Assembly (NCBI GenBank): GCA_902536655.1
Contig: CACAYF010000008.1
Span: forward strand, 1-64,000
DNA: 64,000 bases
Source: an uncultured Alphaproteobacteria bacterium
Lineage (GTDB): Bacteria; Pseudomonadota; Alphaproteobacteria; Methylaequorales; Methylaequoraceae
Reading direction: 5' to 3'
Shown here: positions 19,771 to 29,358 of the stretch, in pieces
Numbering within the stretch: position 1 is the stretch's first letter
Layout: every line of letters starts with the position of its first letter
Made by a program: the position numbers and the translations under genes
Notes under the pieces: model-generated
What the model was told of the DNA's origin: nothing
Databases searched by the model: none
The model's input: only the letters and a program-made list of their open reading frames with translations

Positions 19771-21720
19771 ATGTTTATTAATTTTTTTAAAGTCATAATT
19801 TTATTATACACAAACATAGCCATTGCAGATGAATTTGATTCAAAAAACAATCCAGCTTCTGTAAGTTTAATACCATCTAATGGGATATTTTTTGTTGAAG
19901 ATAAATATTATTTTGGTATAAAAATTGATCTTCAAAAAGGATGGAAAACATATTGGAAAAATCCAGGTGATGCTGGTGCTCCTTTAACAATTAATTGGGA
20001 AGATGCATCTTTTGCAAACAAACTAAAAGTCTTATTTCCTTTCCCTGAAAAATTTTTAGACCATGATGTATCAACAATTGGTTATGACAAACAAGTAATA
20101 TTTCCAGTGGAGATTCAAAAGGATAAGATAGACAAAATTCACGAAAATATTAATTTAAATTATCTTGTTTGTAACGATATTTGCATCCCAATCTCAGAAA
20201 CTAAGAAATTAAAACTCAATTTTCTGAATGAAGTTATTTCTGACTCTTTTTTGAAAAGTTATGAAACTGTTCCAAAAAGAAAACAAAATTATTTCAGTAT
20301 TGATCACAAAATTGTTTCTAGTGAAAAAGTTAAGATTAACTTTACAAATAATGATGAATTTGAAAATATTCAATTATTTGCTCACTCAGAAGATACAAAT
20401 CTTAAGGTTAAAAAGCTAAATTCGTTTTTTGAAGTTGTATTTGATGATAATATTAATTCTTTGACTAAACCAATATTTTATTCAATTTCTGATGGTAAAA
20501 TTTATCAAGAAATTTCATTTGATCTCAATAAATTTGAAAATAAGAATACACAAATAATTTATTATTTAATTTTGGCCTTCCTTGGAGGTTTAATATTAAA
20601 CTTAATGCCCTGTGTTCTGCCAATTCTTTCTTTAAAACTATATTCGTTTTTAAGTTTTCTAAAGGAAGAAAATAATAAAATCAGATTTAATTGCTCATTA
20701 ATTGTAGCTGGAATAATTAGTTCTTTTTTATTTTTAGCCATGACAGTTATTTTTTTCAAAACATTTGGTAATACAGTTGGATGGGGTTTCCAATTTCAAA
20801 ATGACTTCTTTTTAGTTTTTATATTAATTTTAATGTTAATTTTTAGTTTAAATTTACTTGGTTTTTTTGAAATTATTTTGCCACAAAATATCTCATATAA
20901 AATTAATAATTTTTTAGACACCAAAAGTAAAGGTGGTTACTATTTTTCAGGAGTATTTGCTACTTTATTAGCAACGCCCTGTAGTGCCCCTTTTCTTGGA
21001 ACAGCAGTTGGATTTTCAATGGGGTCATCAAACCAAAATATAATAACAATATTTTTAGGTATTGCCCTTGGCTTTTCATTTCCATATTTATGTTTTATTG
21101 TTTTTCCAAAGATAATTAAGTTTTTTCCCAGGCCTGGCATATGGATGAATAATTTTAAATATCTTCTAGGATTATTAATGCTCTTATCCTTTGTGTGGAT
21201 TTCTAATCTTTTTAAAGTCAATTATTTGGTAATATTATTTTTTACTTCAATTATTCTATTTTTTTCTTGTTACAAAAACAGAAATAAATTTACCATGCTG
21301 ACATCTTTATTGTTTATTACAACAAATATCCTTGTGTTCTCTGAAATTATGGATTTTAGAAAAAAGAAATTGGTATGGGAAAATTATGATAAGAATTCTT
21401 TAGAAAATTATTTGAATGAAAATAGATTTGTTTTAATTGATGTTACTGCAGATTGGTGTGTGACATGTCAATTTAATAAGATAACTACTTTAGATACCAA
21501 AAAAGTAGTTGATTTTCTCTCTGAAAACCAAGTTGCAGTGGTGAGAGCAGATTGGACTAATAAAGATAAAGATATTTTTGATTTTATTAAAAAATATAAC
21601 AGATATGGTATACCAGTTAATATAGTCTATGGACCTAATAATAAAGAAGGAATTTTATTGCCAGAGATTCTTTCAAAAGATATTGTAATAAGTAAATTAA
21701 TGGAAGTTGGAGTTAAATGA
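19771..21720 (+). CDS. DsbD/ScsB-type protein-disulfide reductase
   Basis: A three-part inner-membrane electron carrier of 649 aa. After a signal peptide, an N-terminal DsbD-alpha-like periplasmic domain has a cysteine pair VCNDICIP (about 134 and 138). The central membrane domain (about 260-520) carries one Cys in NLMPCVLPI (about 279) and one in ATPCSAPFLG (about 403). The C-terminal thioredoxin domain has ADWCVTC (about 563-566). All redox cysteines of the cascade are present. The long N-terminal domain resembles ScsB rather than classical DsbD. It is joined to the peroxiredoxin gene by an ATGA overlap, so reductant may be passed to periplasmic targets. Confidence 0.88.
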   Translation: MFINFFKVIILLYTNIAIADEFDSKNNPASVSLIPSNGIFFVEDKYYFGIKIDLQKGWKTYWKNPGDAGAPLTINWEDASFANKLKVLFPFPEKFLDHDVSTIGYDKQVIFPVEIQKDKIDKIHENINLNYLVCNDICIPISETKKLKLNFLNEVISDSFLKSYETVPKRKQNYFSIDHKIVSSEKVKINFTNNDEFENIQLFAHSEDTNLKVKKLNSFFEVVFDDNINSLTKPIFYSISDGKIYQEISFDLNKFENKNTQIIYYLILAFLGGLILNLMPCVLPILSLKLYSFLSFLKEENNKIRFNCSLIVAGIISSFLFLAMTVIFFKTFGNTVGWGFQFQNDFFLVFILILMLIFSLNLLGFFEIILPQNISYKINNFLDTKSKGGYYFSGVFATLLATPCSAPFLGTAVGFSMGSSNQNIITIFLGIALGFSFPYLCFIVFPKIIKFFPRPGIWMNNFKYLLGLLMLLSFVWISNLFKVNYLVILFFTSIILFFSCYKNRNKFTMLTSLLFITTNILVFSEIMDFRKKKLVWENYDKNSLENYLNENRFVLIDVTADWCVTCQFNKITTLDTKKVVDFLSENQVAVVRADWTNKDKDIFDFIKKYNRYGIPVNIVYGPNNKEGILLPEILSKDIVISKLMEVGVK

Positions 21721-22196
21721 CAATAAAAGAACAAGAGAATTTTCCTGAAGTTACTTTCTATCAAATAACTGAGTCGGGACCAACAGCTTTAAAAGCACAT
21801 ACAATTTTGAAAGATAAAAAAGTTTTATTAGTAGGAGTTCCTGGTGCTTTTACTCCAACTTGTAGTGACGAACATCTTCCTGGTTATAAAAAGTTAGCCA
21901 GTGACTTTTTTTCGCGAGGTATAGAAGATATTTATGTTGTGTCCACAAATGATCCTTTCATAATGAAATCTTGGAGTAATTCCTTAAATATTTCAGAATT
22001 AAAATTTATATCAGACGGCAATGGTGAATTTAGAAATAAAAGTGGACTTGAAACCGATTTATCTGTTGTTGGCTTAGGACTGAGATTATCAAGATTTGCA
22101 ATGATAATTGACAATGGAAAAATAATTAAAATTTTTAATGATAATGGACCAGGACTCGAGGTCAGTAAAGCTGAAAACGTAATAAAATCTATTTAA
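21717..22196 (+). CDS. Peroxiredoxin, Prx5 type, single cysteine
   Basis: A 159-aa thiol peroxidase with the Prx5 signature GVPGAFTPTCSDEHLPGY; the peroxidatic cysteine is C49. I find no other cysteine, so it must be a 1-Cys enzyme recycled by glutathione/glutaredoxin or another thiol. It has no signal peptide and is probably cytoplasmic. Its start overlaps the stop of the DsbD-like gene by four bases. The 3' end overlaps convergent rnhA. Confidence 0.92.
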   Translation: MTIKEQENFPEVTFYQITESGPTALKAHTILKDKKVLLVGVPGAFTPTCSDEHLPGYKKLASDFFSRGIEDIYVVSTNDPFIMKSWSNSLNISELKFISDGNGEFRNKSGLETDLSVVGLGLRLSRFAMIIDNGKIIKIFNDNGPGLEVSKAENVIKSI

Positions 22197-22639
22197 CAAT
22201 TTAAATTAATTTGATCTCGAGCAAGTCTGTCTACCTCTTCGTTATATTTATCACCATTATGACCTTTTACCCAATTCCATTTAATTTGAAATTGGTTCGT
22301 GAGGATATCTAATCTTTGCCAAAGATCCTTATTTTTAACCTTTTTTCTATTCGAACCTAACCAGTTATTTGTTTTCCATTTTACTATCCACAATTCAATA
22401 CCATTAATAACATATTTACTATCAGTAAATATTACTATGTTACTGGCTTTTGGAAGTGATTCTAACGCTTCAATTATAGCCCTTAACTCCATTCGATTGT
22501 TTGTTGTTACTATTTCTCCACCAACTCTCTGAGATTTCTGACCACTACTTTTGTTAAAAATTATTGCTGCCCAACCTCCAGCACCAGGATTGCCAGAACA
22601 TGCTCCATCCGTATATATTATATAATCTGTATTAATCAA
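22193..22639 (-). CDS. rnhA: Ribonuclease HI
   Basis: Removes RNA from RNA-DNA hybrids. The catalytic quartet is visible: D11 (YTDGACSGNPG), E51 (NNRMEL), D73 (FTDSKYV) and D137 (EEVDRLA), plus H127 in VKGHNGD. At 148 aa it is full length. It overlaps the thrB stop by 8 nt; thrB-rnhA pairing is usual in Alphaproteobacteria. Last gene of the leftward DUF721-dsbA-smc-atp-thrB-rnhA series. Confidence 0.96.
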   Translation of the reverse strand: MINTDYIIYTDGACSGNPGAGGWAAIIFNKSSGQKSQRVGGEIVTTNNRMELRAIIEALESLPKASNIVIFTDSKYVINGIELWIVKWKTNNWLGSNRKKVKNKDLWQRLDILTNQFQIKWNWVKGHNGDKYNEEVDRLARDQINLNC

Positions 22640-23588
22640 AATATTGTTTTGCTAAGTCAACTTTAGTATGAAATTTTAGAATGTTAAAAAACTCTGATGG
22701 ATCTTTTTTTTTAAGAAATTTACCTTCATGACCAATCAAGTAATCGTAAACTCTAGTGAACAGAAATCTTAGACTTGCACCTCTTAATAGAATATTAATA
22801 TTATTTACTTCAGCAGTCTCTAACTTTCTTACTGATTGGTATCCAGAAATTAAACTCATGAAGAAATCATCCTTAAATTTATAATTATGAAAACACCATG
22901 CATTTACCGTAATTGCAAGGTCGTATGATAAAAAATCGACACAAGAAAAATAGAAATCTAAAAAACCAGAAATTTTTTTTTTTTTAAAAAAAACATTGTC
23001 AGGAAACAGATCCGCATGGATAACCCCTTTAGGTAGATTCTTTGGCCAGTTTGATGATATAAAATTAATTTCATCACTAATTGTCTCTAATGAATTTGGT
23101 ATGACGTTATTAAATTTATTAAAACAATTCGAATATATTTTGTTCCAAAAATTTAAGCTAAAATTATTTTTTGCTTTTAATTTATTATTGATATTTGCTA
23201 AATGAAATTGAGCTAATTTTTGTCCAACCATAAAACAATCACTTTTATTCCATTTTTTCTTAGAATTCCCCTCTAAGAAACCAAAAACAGCCATTTTTTT
23301 ATTTTTTATTTTCTTAACAAGTTCACCATTTTTATCTTTTATTGGAACAGGACAATCTATGCCTTTAGAATGTGAGTTGGTCATTACCTCAAAATAAAAA
23401 GGTATATATTTTGTATCTACACGCTTCTCAAAAATTGTGATAATAAAGTTATTATTTATAGTTTCCAAAAGGTAATTTGTATTTTCAATACCTTCTTTTA
23501 TTCCTGCAAATTTGATTAATTCGCCTAGTTGATAATCCTCTAAAATTTTATTTATGTTGGCCTCAGAAAGTTTGGTATATACAGCCAT
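22632..23588 (-). CDS. thrB: Homoserine kinase, ThrB2 (APH-fold) type
   Basis: A 318-aa kinase of the aminoglycoside-phosphotransferase fold used by Alphaproteobacteria instead of the GHMP-type ThrB. The catalytic loop HADLFPDNVFF (about 190-200) and the metal-binding GFLDFYF are seen, and the N-terminus has the YTKLSEANI opening of the family. It provides O-phosphohomoserine for ThrC encoded at 17772. It follows atpF by 6 nt. Confidence 0.93.
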   Translation of the reverse strand: MAVYTKLSEANINKILEDYQLGELIKFAGIKEGIENTNYLLETINNNFIITIFEKRVDTKYIPFYFEVMTNSHSKGIDCPVPIKDKNGELVKKIKNKKMAVFGFLEGNSKKKWNKSDCFMVGQKLAQFHLANINNKLKAKNNFSLNFWNKIYSNCFNKFNNVIPNSLETISDEINFISSNWPKNLPKGVIHADLFPDNVFFKKKKISGFLDFYFSCVDFLSYDLAITVNAWCFHNYKFKDDFFMSLISGYQSVRKLETAEVNNINILLRGASLRFLFTRVYDYLIGHEGKFLKKKDPSEFFNILKFHTKVDLAKQYFD

Positions 23589-23594
23589 TTTGGT

Positions 23595-24089
23595 TCAAAT
23601 AAGTTTTTTTGGAATATTTACAATTGAATTTTCAACGAATTGAATATTTTGTTTATTAGATAAATTTTTTTTAATTCTGATTTCTGTATATTTAATGACT
23701 TTTTCCATAATATGTTTTTTCATTTCATTTTTAAGATTATTTTCCATTTGTGATGATATAAGGTTATAATTATTTATTCTTCTAAGCATACTCTGTTCAA
23801 TATCCTGTTCTATCTGAGATTTTATTTTTTTAATCTCTTTACTCGTATCCTCTTTAATTCTTCTTATCAAATTATGATTATCTTTTTGTTTTTCAAGCTG
23901 GTCTTTATATAATTTTTCAGCTTCATTTTTTAGTTGTTTGGATTCGTCTATATGATTTTGTAAATCATTAATTTTCCTATCAAGACTATCAGAAAGTTGA
24001 GTTAAAATTGGTTTAAAGGTAATAAATACGAAAATGACAAAAGAAAGTGACACCCAAAGTGTTGAATCGTCTAAAACTTCAATACTCAT
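23595..24089 (-). CDS. atpF: F0F1 ATP synthase subunit b
   Basis: A peripheral-stalk subunit of 164 aa: a short N-terminus, one membrane helix (about 11-30) and a long charged helical stalk. It is the second b-type gene after atpE, so I call it b and the other b'. Sequence identity in b subunits is low; order and architecture support the call. It overlaps the b' gene by ATGA. Confidence 0.9.
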   Translation of the reverse strand: MSIEVLDDSTLWVSLSFVIFVFITFKPILTQLSDSLDRKINDLQNHIDESKQLKNEAEKLYKDQLEKQKDNHNLIRRIKEDTSKEIKKIKSQIEQDIEQSMLRRINNYNLISSQMENNLKNEMKKHIMEKVIKYTEIRIKKNLSNKQNIQFVENSIVNIPKKLI

Positions 24090-24646
24090 TGTTTATCATC
24101 TCTAATTATTTTTTTGAAATCACTAACACTCCCTTTGTTTTTCTCTCCCATAATTTTTTCATATAAATTATCAGATAAATTAACACACAATTTAGGTAAT
24201 TCGTTAGAGATCAATTCTTTATTTTTTTCGATGTCAGAGTTAAGTTTATTTTTTTTTTCTTCGAAATCATTATTAATTTCTAAAATCTTTTTATCAAAAA
24301 TTTTTTTATTTTCTTCAAATGCTTTTTTAATCAGAGTATTTTGTTCAATTTTAGCTTCATTAAATTCTTTATTCATTTTTTCTACAAGAGAATTAAAAGA
24401 ATCGTTTAGCTTTTTAGCCTCATCTAGATAACTTTGGATTGTTTCTTCTCTTTTATTTCTAATTTTCTTTATTTTTGGAAGAAAGAAAAAATGATTAATC
24501 AGAAATAGCACAGCGAACAATAAGATTAACCAGAAAATTTGCGATGAAAATGAATCTGGATTTAGCTGCGGCATTCCTCCTTTTTCTTGAGAAGCTAGAA
24601 TTGTATCTGTTAATAAAAGATAAAAGGGAAATGTGTACCGAAGCAT
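24086..24646 (-). CDS. atpG: F0F1 ATP synthase subunit b'
   Basis: Second peripheral-stalk subunit (186 aa), typical of Alphaproteobacteria and phototrophs, which have a b/b' heterodimer. It opens with a hydrophobic leader, then MPQLNPDSFSSQIFWLILLF, the hallmark b' membrane segment, followed by a long coiled coil. Some annotations name it atpF2 or atpF'. It lies 3 nt after atpE. Confidence 0.9.
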   Translation of the reverse strand: MLRYTFPFYLLLTDTILASQEKGGMPQLNPDSFSSQIFWLILLFAVLFLINHFFFLPKIKKIRNKREETIQSYLDEAKKLNDSFNSLVEKMNKEFNEAKIEQNTLIKKAFEENKKIFDKKILEINNDFEEKKNKLNSDIEKNKELISNELPKLCVNLSDNLYEKIMGEKNKGSVSDFKKIIRDDKQ

Positions 24647-24649
24647 ACT

Positions 24650-24877
24650 TTAAAAAACGAAAAGTAAGAGAAGTGCGATAATTAGTGCAAATAATGCAAG
24701 TGCTTCAACTAAAGCAAACCCTAACATTGTCATTGTAAATACATGTTCTCTGGCCTCAGGATTCCTTCCTACTGCTGAGATAAAAGCTGCGAATATTGAT
24801 CCAATTCCAATTCCTGATCCAATAACGCCTAAAACTGCTATTCCAGCACCTAAAAGTTTTGCAGATTCCATATCCAT
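24650..24877 (-). CDS. atpE: F0F1 ATP synthase subunit c
   Basis: The 75-aa rotor-ring hairpin. Helix 1 has the glycine motif GSGIGIGSIFA, the polar loop is GRNPEARE, and helix 2 carries the ion-binding carboxylate E58 in GFALVEALALF. I see none of the extra polar ligands of sodium-type rings, so proton coupling is expected. A clear ribosome site precedes it (TAAGGAG on the coding strand near 24886-24892). Confidence 0.97.
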   Translation of the reverse strand: MDMESAKLLGAGIAVLGVIGSGIGIGSIFAAFISAVGRNPEAREHVFTMTMLGFALVEALALFALIIALLLLFVF

Positions 24878-24904
24878 AATTTACTCCTTAATATAAGTTA
24901 AAAG

Positions 24905-25645
24905 TTAATGTAAATGTATTGCATCATTAATATATAAACAAGTTAATATTGCAAATACATAAGCTTGAAGAAATGCAATTACAATTTCTAAGCCCGTTAA
25001 AGCAATCAGAAAAGCAAGAGGAAGTATACCACCAATTATAAAGCTATTTGCACCTAAAACAAAAACAAACCCACCTATTACTTTTAAAAGTGTATGACCG
25101 GCCATCATATTTGCAAATAGTCTTACAGAAAGACTTATTGGTCGTGATAAGTAAGATATGATTTCAATTGGAATAAGTAAAATAAGCATGGGTTTTGGAA
25201 CACCAATTGGAGCAAAAAATTTCAAAAACTTTACAATACCATGTTTATAGATTGCTATAAAGGTTACACCAATAAAAATAAAAAAAGCTATAGCAAAAGT
25301 TACAATGATGTGGCTTGTCCATGTAAAACTATAGGGTAACATTCCAAGAAGATTTCCAACTAAAATAAAAAGAAAAAGAGTAAAGATAAAAGAAAAATAA
25401 TTCATGCCTTCATTGCCAATGTTGTCTCCAATCATTCCTGATATAAACTCATAGCTACTTTCTACTATTGATTGTTTCTTTGATGGTATAATTTCTAAAT
25501 TTCTTAATCCAATATACATGAACAATACTATTGAAAATACAGTCATAGTCATTGCAAGTGAGGAATTGGTGAATGACAGATCAAAACCAAAGGCTTCCAT
25601 TTCTATTAATTTTTTTATTTCAAACTGGGCTAGTGGGCTTGCCAA
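24905..25645 (-). CDS. atpB: F0F1 ATP synthase subunit a
   Basis: Stator subunit with the proton half-channels, 246 aa with about six helices. The essential arginine lies in the conserved SLSVRLFANMMAGH; other blocks are GNLLGMLPYSFT and the C-terminal GLEIVIAFLQAYVFAIL. It is 14 nt after atpI. The F1 genes are not in the window, as expected for the split operons of this class. Confidence 0.97.
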   Translation of the reverse strand: MASPLAQFEIKKLIEMEAFGFDLSFTNSSLAMTMTVFSIVLFMYIGLRNLEIIPSKKQSIVESSYEFISGMIGDNIGNEGMNYFSFIFTLFLFILVGNLLGMLPYSFTWTSHIIVTFAIAFFIFIGVTFIAIYKHGIVKFLKFFAPIGVPKPMLILLIPIEIISYLSRPISLSVRLFANMMAGHTLLKVIGGFVFVLGANSFIIGGILPLAFLIALTGLEIVIAFLQAYVFAILTCLYINDAIHLH

Positions 25646-25659
25646 AGTATCTCCTTTAT

Positions 25660-25920
25660 TTAATTAAGTTTTTTCATGGTTTTGAATAAACTATAAAACC
25701 CTGTGATGATACCTAATACCAAAAAAATGATGAAAAATATAGGTTTTGTTAAAAAAATTTTATCGAGTCCAAGTCCAATAAGAACCCCAACAATGATTGA
25801 AGATATTAGATCCAAAGAAATTTTTAAACCGATACTATATCCATTATTCTTGTAATGATTATTAGTTTTTTTTATTTTTTTTAATTTTTGCTCTAGTCTG
25901 TCAGATAAATCATTCTTCAT
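25660..25920 (-). CDS. atpI: ATP synthase accessory protein AtpI
   Basis: An 86-aa protein with a charged N-terminus, then two membrane helices (about 30-47 and 55-80) with the SIIVGVLIGLGLDK and FIIFLVLGIITGFYSLFK pattern of AtpI/AtpQ, which help c-ring assembly. It begins on the same base where the smc stop ends, so it is tightly coupled to smc. Confidence 0.85.
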   Translation of the reverse strand: MKNDLSDRLEQKLKKIKKTNNHYKNNGYSIGLKISLDLISSIIVGVLIGLGLDKIFLTKPIFFIIFLVLGIITGFYSLFKTMKKLN

Positions 25921-28900
25921 TAAACTGCTTCTTTCAAATTTGTTTTTTCAAAATCTACAGAAACAATATCAGAAATTCCTTTTTGTGTCATTGTTACACC
26001 ATAAACCCTGTCAATTGAAGTCATAGTAATTTTGTGGTGGGTTATAATTAGAAATTTCGTTTTTGTATTCTTTTTTAATTCTAGAAGTATATTACAAAAT
26101 TTTTCAACATTATTTTCATCTAATGCTGCATCAACTTCATCTAAAATACAAATTGGTGAAGGATTGATTAAGAAGATAGAGAAAATTAAAGATATAGCTG
26201 TGAGTGCTTTTTCTCCTCCAGATAATAAGCTAATAGATGACAGTTTTTTTCCAGGTGGTCTGACGTAAATCTCGATACCAGTTTGGAGTGGGTCCTCAGA
26301 TTTGACAAGTTCAAGTTTAGCCTCTCCACCATTAAATAATTTTTTAAAAAGATTAGAAAAATTTTTGTTAACCTCTTCATATGCTTTTAAAAGTCTATTT
26401 TTTCCTTCATTATTTATTTTGTTAATAGCCAACCTTAATTTATCAATAGCCTGAACTAAATCTTGTTTTTCCATTTCAAGTTCTTCTATTGAATGTGAGA
26501 TTATTTTTTCTTCCATTTTTGCTCTTAGATTCACAGGTCCCATTAGCTCCCTTTGACTAATAAGTCTATCAAGCTTGGGTTTTATATCTTCATAGTTGGT
26601 AATTTCAATTTGCTTTTCTTTGAGATTATTTTCTAATTCCTCTGGTTGAATTTTTGATCTTTGAAATATTGTTCTTCGAAGCTCTTTCTCCTTTATTTTA
26701 AAGTTTTCTAAGTTAATATTTATCTTTGTTAATTCGTTAACTTTATTTTCACGTTCTTTATTGAACTGCTCTATCTTTTTTTCTATATTGAAAATAAAAC
26801 TCTTAATCTCATTTTCGTTACTGATATTTTGTGTAATCTCTTTTTGAATTTCATTGAATAATCCTTGATAGTGATTGATTTTATTATTTAAATCAAATGG
26901 TAAGTTTTCCAACTTTTTTTTTTCACTTATATAATCAATCTCTCTCTTCTCAAGTATCTCAATTTGTTTTGCACATTCAGTAATCCTAACATCAGTTTTC
27001 TGAAGGTCATTTTTGTGAAAATTTGCATTAAGTTCTTCTTTCATTATGGATTCTTTTATCAAATTAATCTCCTCTCTTTTCTTTTCAAGTTGAAAATCAA
27101 GTTTTTGTATGGATTTTTGAACTTCTTCTTTTTCATTTTTATTGTTATCAAACTTTGGATAAGAAACCTCCATAGATTTAATTTTTTCTAATTCTTTGGA
27201 TGACAATTTCTCTTCTTTAGTGTGTGAATCAATTTTCTTCTTTATCTCTCTAATATTGAATTCTAATAGCGATTTTTTTTGAATGAACGTCGATAATTCT
27301 GATTGAGCAAGATCATACTCTTTATAATTTTTTTCAATATTCTTATTTTCGTTTTTTAATGTTTCATTCAATTTATTTTGAACCTTTATCTGCAACTCTT
27401 TTTTGACTCTTAGTGAATTGAGATTGACACAAAATTTATTCTGTTCACTTATACGTTCTTTAATTTTTAGCTGTGCATCAATCAACTTTTTATTTTGATG
27501 ATTGTCTTCAGAAATAAAACCGTCCCATCTCCATATCGACCCTTTTTTATCTACTATACTTTGACCAACTTTAAGATTTTTTTGTTTTTCAAAAGCCTCT
27601 TTTGAGTCCTCTACAAAACTAATTTGAGAGAGTATTAAATTTAATTCTTCAGGGCTTTGAACAAGGTTTGACAAATTGTTCTCTATAGGATCGATATTCT
27701 TAAATGAAGTTTTAATCCATCTTTTTTTTGATGTTTTTAAAGTTGCATCCAATTCATTTGTAAGAGCAGCGAAAACTGCATCTTCATATCCTTTTTTTAT
27801 TTTTAAAAGATTTACTATGGAATCATCTGTCAAGCCCTTACTACTAGTGAGGAGATTGAGTGTTTTAAGTTCAGTTTCAATTTGGGTAAGTTTTGTTGAG
27901 GAAATGTCGATTTCGGTTAACAACTTTTTTATATTTTCATTAACTTTTTGAGTGTTTTGATTCGTTTCATTAATAATTTTTTTTCTTTTGTTAATAAGAT
28001 CTTGGATACCTTGAATCTTATTTTTTATTTTTTTAATTTGTTGATCTTCAGCCCGAAGGTCCTTTTCATGATTGATTAGGTTTTTTTTTAAATCAATAAT
28101 TAAAATCTGGGTAAGATTAATTTTCTTTTTAAGGTTTTCTTTATTTTCCTTTAAATTATCAAACTTGAATTCCTCTCCGAGACTAAGTTGAATTTCGTTT
28201 ACAAAGGTTGTTTCAAGTTGTTTGATTTTATTTTTAAGTTCTGTTTCCTGATTAATAAGTTTGACAATTTCTTTCTTCTTTTCATTAATTTTTGATGGTT
28301 CTGAAATTTTTTGTTTAAGATTTCTCTTGTTTTTTTCTAATCCTAAAACTCTGGTTTTTTCTAATTCCTTATCATTTTTAATGGTTCTTAAAAATCTGGT
28401 TATTTCTGCTTTTTTATTATTTATTCCGTTTAGTTCATTGTTATACTTATCAATTTGACTCCTTATTTGAAAGTTTCTTGTGTTGAGACTTTCTTTTTTT
28501 TGGTCAAGTTGTATTTTAGTTTTTTTCTTTAAACTTAGCTCATTTTGAAATTTTGCTAGTTCATTTATACACTTCTGAATTTCTTCTGAGATTCTATCTT
28601 TCAAAGATTGTGTTTGATCTATCTTATTAATATTATTCTTCCATTCTGTGTACACTATAATTGATTGGTAAAATTTAATATTCTCGGAGATTTGTTCATA
28701 TTTTTCAGCTTGTCTTGATTGTCTAGAAAGATCTTTTTTTTGGTCGATAAGATTATTAAGATTAAGATCAATCTTCTCTAAATTTACTTCCGTAGCTTGA
28801 AGTTTTAATTCAGACTCATGTCTTCTGGATTGCAAACCAGATGTGCCTGCTGCATCTTCCAATATTACTTTCCTGTCTATAGGTTTCGAATTAATAATTT

Positions 28901-29354
28901 GATCAATATTCCCTTGACCTATAATTGAGCTAGAACGTGGACCACTTCCTGAATCATAAAATAAGATATTTACATCTTTAGCTCTGACTTCTTTATTATT
29001 TATTTTATAAAAAGACCCAACTCCTCTTTCTAATGTTCTTGTAATAATAACCTTTTTTTCATTTGAAATATTTCCTGGAAGTTCTCCATCGAAATTATCT
29101 AACTCAATAGAAACTTCCGCAAAATTTTTAGCTGGGACTTGCTGAGTACCGTTAAAAATAACTTCATCCATCGAACCGGATCTTAAACTTTTTGAGGAAG
29201 ATTCCCCCATGACCCATCGGATTGCTTCAAATACGTTGGATTTTCCGCACCCATTTGGACCTATGACACCTGTTACTCCATCCTTAATTAAAAGTTCTGT
29301 TGAATGTGCAAATGATTTAAAACCTGAAATTTTTAATTTATTTACTGTAAACAA
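25920..29354 (-). CDS. smc: Chromosome segregation protein SMC
   Basis: A full-length SMC ATPase of 1144 aa that organises and segregates chromosomes. The N-terminal head has Walker A GPNGCGKSNVFEAIRW (from about residue 33) and the Q-loop region; two long coiled coils flank a hinge (about 500-620, GLTDDSIVNLLKIKKGYEDA). The C-terminal head has the signature LLSGGEKALTAISL and Walker B CILDEVDAALDE. It follows the dsbA-like gene by 4 nt. The kleisin partners scpA/scpB are not in the window. Confidence 0.97.
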   Translation of the reverse strand: MFTVNKLKISGFKSFAHSTELLIKDGVTGVIGPNGCGKSNVFEAIRWVMGESSSKSLRSGSMDEVIFNGTQQVPAKNFAEVSIELDNFDGELPGNISNEKKVIITRTLERGVGSFYKINNKEVRAKDVNILFYDSGSGPRSSSIIGQGNIDQIINSKPIDRKVILEDAAGTSGLQSRRHESELKLQATEVNLEKIDLNLNNLIDQKKDLSRQSRQAEKYEQISENIKFYQSIIVYTEWKNNINKIDQTQSLKDRISEEIQKCINELAKFQNELSLKKKTKIQLDQKKESLNTRNFQIRSQIDKYNNELNGINNKKAEITRFLRTIKNDKELEKTRVLGLEKNKRNLKQKISEPSKINEKKKEIVKLINQETELKNKIKQLETTFVNEIQLSLGEEFKFDNLKENKENLKKKINLTQILIIDLKKNLINHEKDLRAEDQQIKKIKNKIQGIQDLINKRKKIINETNQNTQKVNENIKKLLTEIDISSTKLTQIETELKTLNLLTSSKGLTDDSIVNLLKIKKGYEDAVFAALTNELDATLKTSKKRWIKTSFKNIDPIENNLSNLVQSPEELNLILSQISFVEDSKEAFEKQKNLKVGQSIVDKKGSIWRWDGFISEDNHQNKKLIDAQLKIKERISEQNKFCVNLNSLRVKKELQIKVQNKLNETLKNENKNIEKNYKEYDLAQSELSTFIQKKSLLEFNIREIKKKIDSHTKEEKLSSKELEKIKSMEVSYPKFDNNKNEKEEVQKSIQKLDFQLEKKREEINLIKESIMKEELNANFHKNDLQKTDVRITECAKQIEILEKREIDYISEKKKLENLPFDLNNKINHYQGLFNEIQKEITQNISNENEIKSFIFNIEKKIEQFNKERENKVNELTKININLENFKIKEKELRRTIFQRSKIQPEELENNLKEKQIEITNYEDIKPKLDRLISQRELMGPVNLRAKMEEKIISHSIEELEMEKQDLVQAIDKLRLAINKINNEGKNRLLKAYEEVNKNFSNLFKKLFNGGEAKLELVKSEDPLQTGIEIYVRPPGKKLSSISLLSGGEKALTAISLIFSIFLINPSPICILDEVDAALDENNVEKFCNILLELKKNTKTKFLIITHHKITMTSIDRVYGVTMTQKGISDIVSVDFEKTNLKEAV

Positions 29355-29358
29355 TTTG

